Shown here: positions 62,420 through 64,000 of the stretch, in pieces
How positions within the stretch are numbered: position 1 is the stretch's first letter
How the letters are laid out: each line of letters opens with the position of its first letter
Source of the DNA: Monosporascus cannonballus
Taxonomy: Eukaryota > Ascomycota > Sordariomycetes > Xylariales
Direction: 5' to 3'
Length of the DNA stretch: 64,000 bases
NCBI GenBank assembly: GCA_004154925.1
Contig: QJNS01000028.1
Location: 369,491-433,490, forward strand
The notes under the pieces: model-generated
What the model was told of the DNA's origin: nothing
Database searches by the model: none
The model's input: only the letters and a program-made list of their open reading frames with translations
Translations under genes and position numbers: made by a program

Positions 62420-63739
62420 TTTTTCTCTTTTCGGTACTGCTGCACACCCTGTATGGCCTGCTGGGAAGGGCCCATTGCAATTAACGCATCTAGGCGCCTT
62501 TGTACAAGGTTCGGCTGTGTCCGGGTAATCGTCTAATTTATCCCCACATTTGTTGCACCGAGCCGTTTTTATGCATCGCCTAGCAATGCAGTACCCTTAA
62601 CAGCCGGGGTTATGTATCTCAATAAAGATTTTCTTATCCATAATCCTAACGAGCCCGCTATTATTAAAAAGGCGGAAGGGGCGAACTGGCTCCCGAAATG
62701 AAACAATCCAAGTGCCTAATCCGGTATGCGGATTTGGTCCGTACCTAAAGGGCTTTGCTTCAACCGGATACTTTTTGGTTTAAGCATATATCTCATCCCT
62801 TATTACGTCAAATGTCTCGATGATTTCCCCCGGCGTTACGTATAATGGGAACGTAAAGGGCACGTTAGTAACCGCATATGTATACCAGTGCTCTAGAAGC
62901 TCCACTATGTCAGCATTCATCACCCTGCCGACCCGTTATTTGTTATCCGGGTCTATCAGCAAATCTCGGATTCGCTTCGAAACCGTTCTAATGGCCCACC
63001 CAGTTTTGGTAAGTTGGATCTATAGGATGTCCGCAAGGATAAATCCAAGGTCGTGGAATTCCTTATATAAAACAGCCCTTAAAGTAAAGGGATTTTCCCT
63101 ATGTGCTCTCCGTTCTTCATTTAAACGGATAAGTATCCGAATATCGTCCCTAGCCTCTTGTTATGCCAAGGTAAACGTCGTTTTTCGTATAGTGTTAGTC
63201 CGGGCCAAGGTGACGTTACCGCTAGATATGGAGTTTGAAATTTCGGCCCATGAGACCTGTTTCGAGGCTGTAGTTATCCGCGGTACCTCGCTAGAGGTAG
63301 GTTAAGAGCTCATTAGCCTGATAGGTGCGTAAAATGCTCCACCCGTAGCGGAAAATATTGCCGTGTTTAGGTGGCCCACTAGCATTTCGACCAGACCTCT
63401 GGCCTGGCGTCTATGTTCTGCTAGATGGTCCCCTTTATAAGAACCCATTAATAAGTCCAGAGTTTTTGCCAGGTCGCAGATGACCTGCTTTTTGGTTCGT
63501 ACCTGCCGTTCTATCTCGTCGAGTTGGGCCATTAGGGCTGAGGATGCTATGTCTGTAAAAGGGATTTGGGGAGCGGTCTTTTCTGGTTGGTTGGCTTCAG
63601 AGGTAAACGCATTTTTAAACGTCTTTTTCTTTTTGTTCCGCTGTAGATTCGTGGGGGTGGGTGGCTTAGGCAAACCGGTGTGCTGGGCCGTGTCGTCGTC
63701 GACCACAATGGGTCTTTGGGGGGTATTAGGGGCCGTCAT
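62420..63739 (-). pseudogene. LINE ORF1 (gag-like RNA-binding protein)
   Basis: Starts MTAPNTPQRP at 63739. The first 145 codons are open (to 63302) and include a probable coiled-coil stretch (ALMAQLDEIERQVRTKKQ). Beyond that the protein sequence continues with several stops: LIRLNEERRAHRENPF, LYKEFHDLGFILADIL, GWAIRTVSKRIRDLL. It ends in cysteine-rich zinc knuckles at about 62455-62600 (RCNKCGD, RCVNCNGPFPAGHTGC). In related LINEs ORF1p binds the element RNA. Confidence 0.8.
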
Positions 63740-63909
63740 CTCCGCTTATAGGTTGTTTTGTGAGAGCCAAAACGCCTCTATCGTGAGATTACGGCCTTGG
63801 TGTTTTGCGTCCACTAGTGGCGCTAGTGCCAGGTGTTAAGGAAATATGTGTGATGCACGCTTTAGTACTAACAGTAGCAAGCGTACGGATGATAATTAGA
63901 AGGAAAGGT

Positions 63910-64000
63910 GTATCCGAAAAGGGTCTTGATTTGCAGGTAACAATAGGGCGAGGAATGATTCAGTGATCTGTTCGTTAAAGAGATTTAAGTACTCTTCCCT
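63910..64000 (-). repeat. LTR fragment of the 436-bp Gypsy family, right of the LINE insertion
   Basis: Continues the LTR begun at 57659 (after the duplicated 15 bp) with GATTTGCAGGTAACAATAGG-type sequence and runs off the window. It is nearly unmutated. Confidence 0.88.

Larger units (their letters stand above)
57699..63924 (-). mobile_element. Tad-like LINE (non-LTR retrotransposon), apparently full length
   Basis: The element body occupies 57714-63909 and is read on the minus strand. It ends in a (CAA)n-type tail (seen as GTTGTTGTT from 57714). The 15-bp target duplication GTATCCGAAAAGGGT is present at 57699-57713 and 63910-63924, inside an LTR of the Gypsy family. ORF1 with zinc knuckles, an endonuclease, RT and RNase H are all present in order, with about 170 bp of 5' leader. 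The RNase H domain after RT is typical of the Tad1/I group. It is later than the LTR it split and only lightly mutated, but its frames carry stops. Confidence 0.88.

Overview
The window looks like a repeat-rich stretch of a filamentous ascomycete (Pezizomycotina) genome. The genes carry 48-98 bp GT/GC-AG introns with CTAAC/CTGAC-like branch sites. The gene families (NACHT-zinc finger, HET, NB-ARC-type TPR, HLTF-like SNF2) are typical of such fungi. Most transposon copies carry dense C-to-T and G-to-A transitions of the kind left by repeat-induced point mutation (RIP). The sequence alternates between moderate-GC blocks and extremely AT-rich transposon graveyards.

Layout. 1-497: edge of a pogo/Fot1-type transposase. 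579-12737: a decayed Ty1/Copia element (+) with ~124-bp terminal repeats, abutted by a 436-bp Gypsy LTR (703-1138) and split by a decayed Ty3/Gypsy element on the minus strand (4789-12147). 12.9-16.5 kb: an unidentified AT-rich block bounded by a 31-bp inverted repeat. 16.7-26.1 kb: the gene island, with a complete 11-exon SNF2/RING helicase (-), a complete 7-exon NACHT protein with C-terminal C2H2 fingers (+), and a 5'-truncated HET-domain gene (-). 26.1-29.7 kb: moderate-GC DNA with no intact gene. 29.7-54.6 kb: a nest of chromodomain-type Ty3/Gypsy elements of one family. 56.0-57.65 kb: a decayed STAND-type TPR gene. 57.7-63.9 kb: an apparently full-length Tad-like LINE inserted in another LTR of the same Gypsy family, which runs off the window end.

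The Gypsy nest can be resolved from target-site duplications. Element B (30247-37441, minus) is flanked by ATATT. A tandem LTR-internal-LTR-internal-LTR compound (37639-54260, plus) is flanked as a unit by GTTAT. Inside its first reverse transcriptase sits a pol-less derivative D (41318-44131) flanked by TTATT. A 97-N gap in D is flanked by identical 94-bp sequences and is probably an assembly artefact.

The SNF2 and NACHT genes are divergent across ~1.25 kb. The NACHT and HET genes are convergent and 173 bp apart. With the TPR pseudogene, this is a small immunity/allorecognition-type cluster surrounded by RIP-mutated repeats. I did not find a convincing wholly new system. The most unusual signals are the compound retroelement, the pol-less derivative with its unmutated patch, the two GC-AG introns in the SNF2 gene, and the TPR array whose stops fall in a single reading frame.
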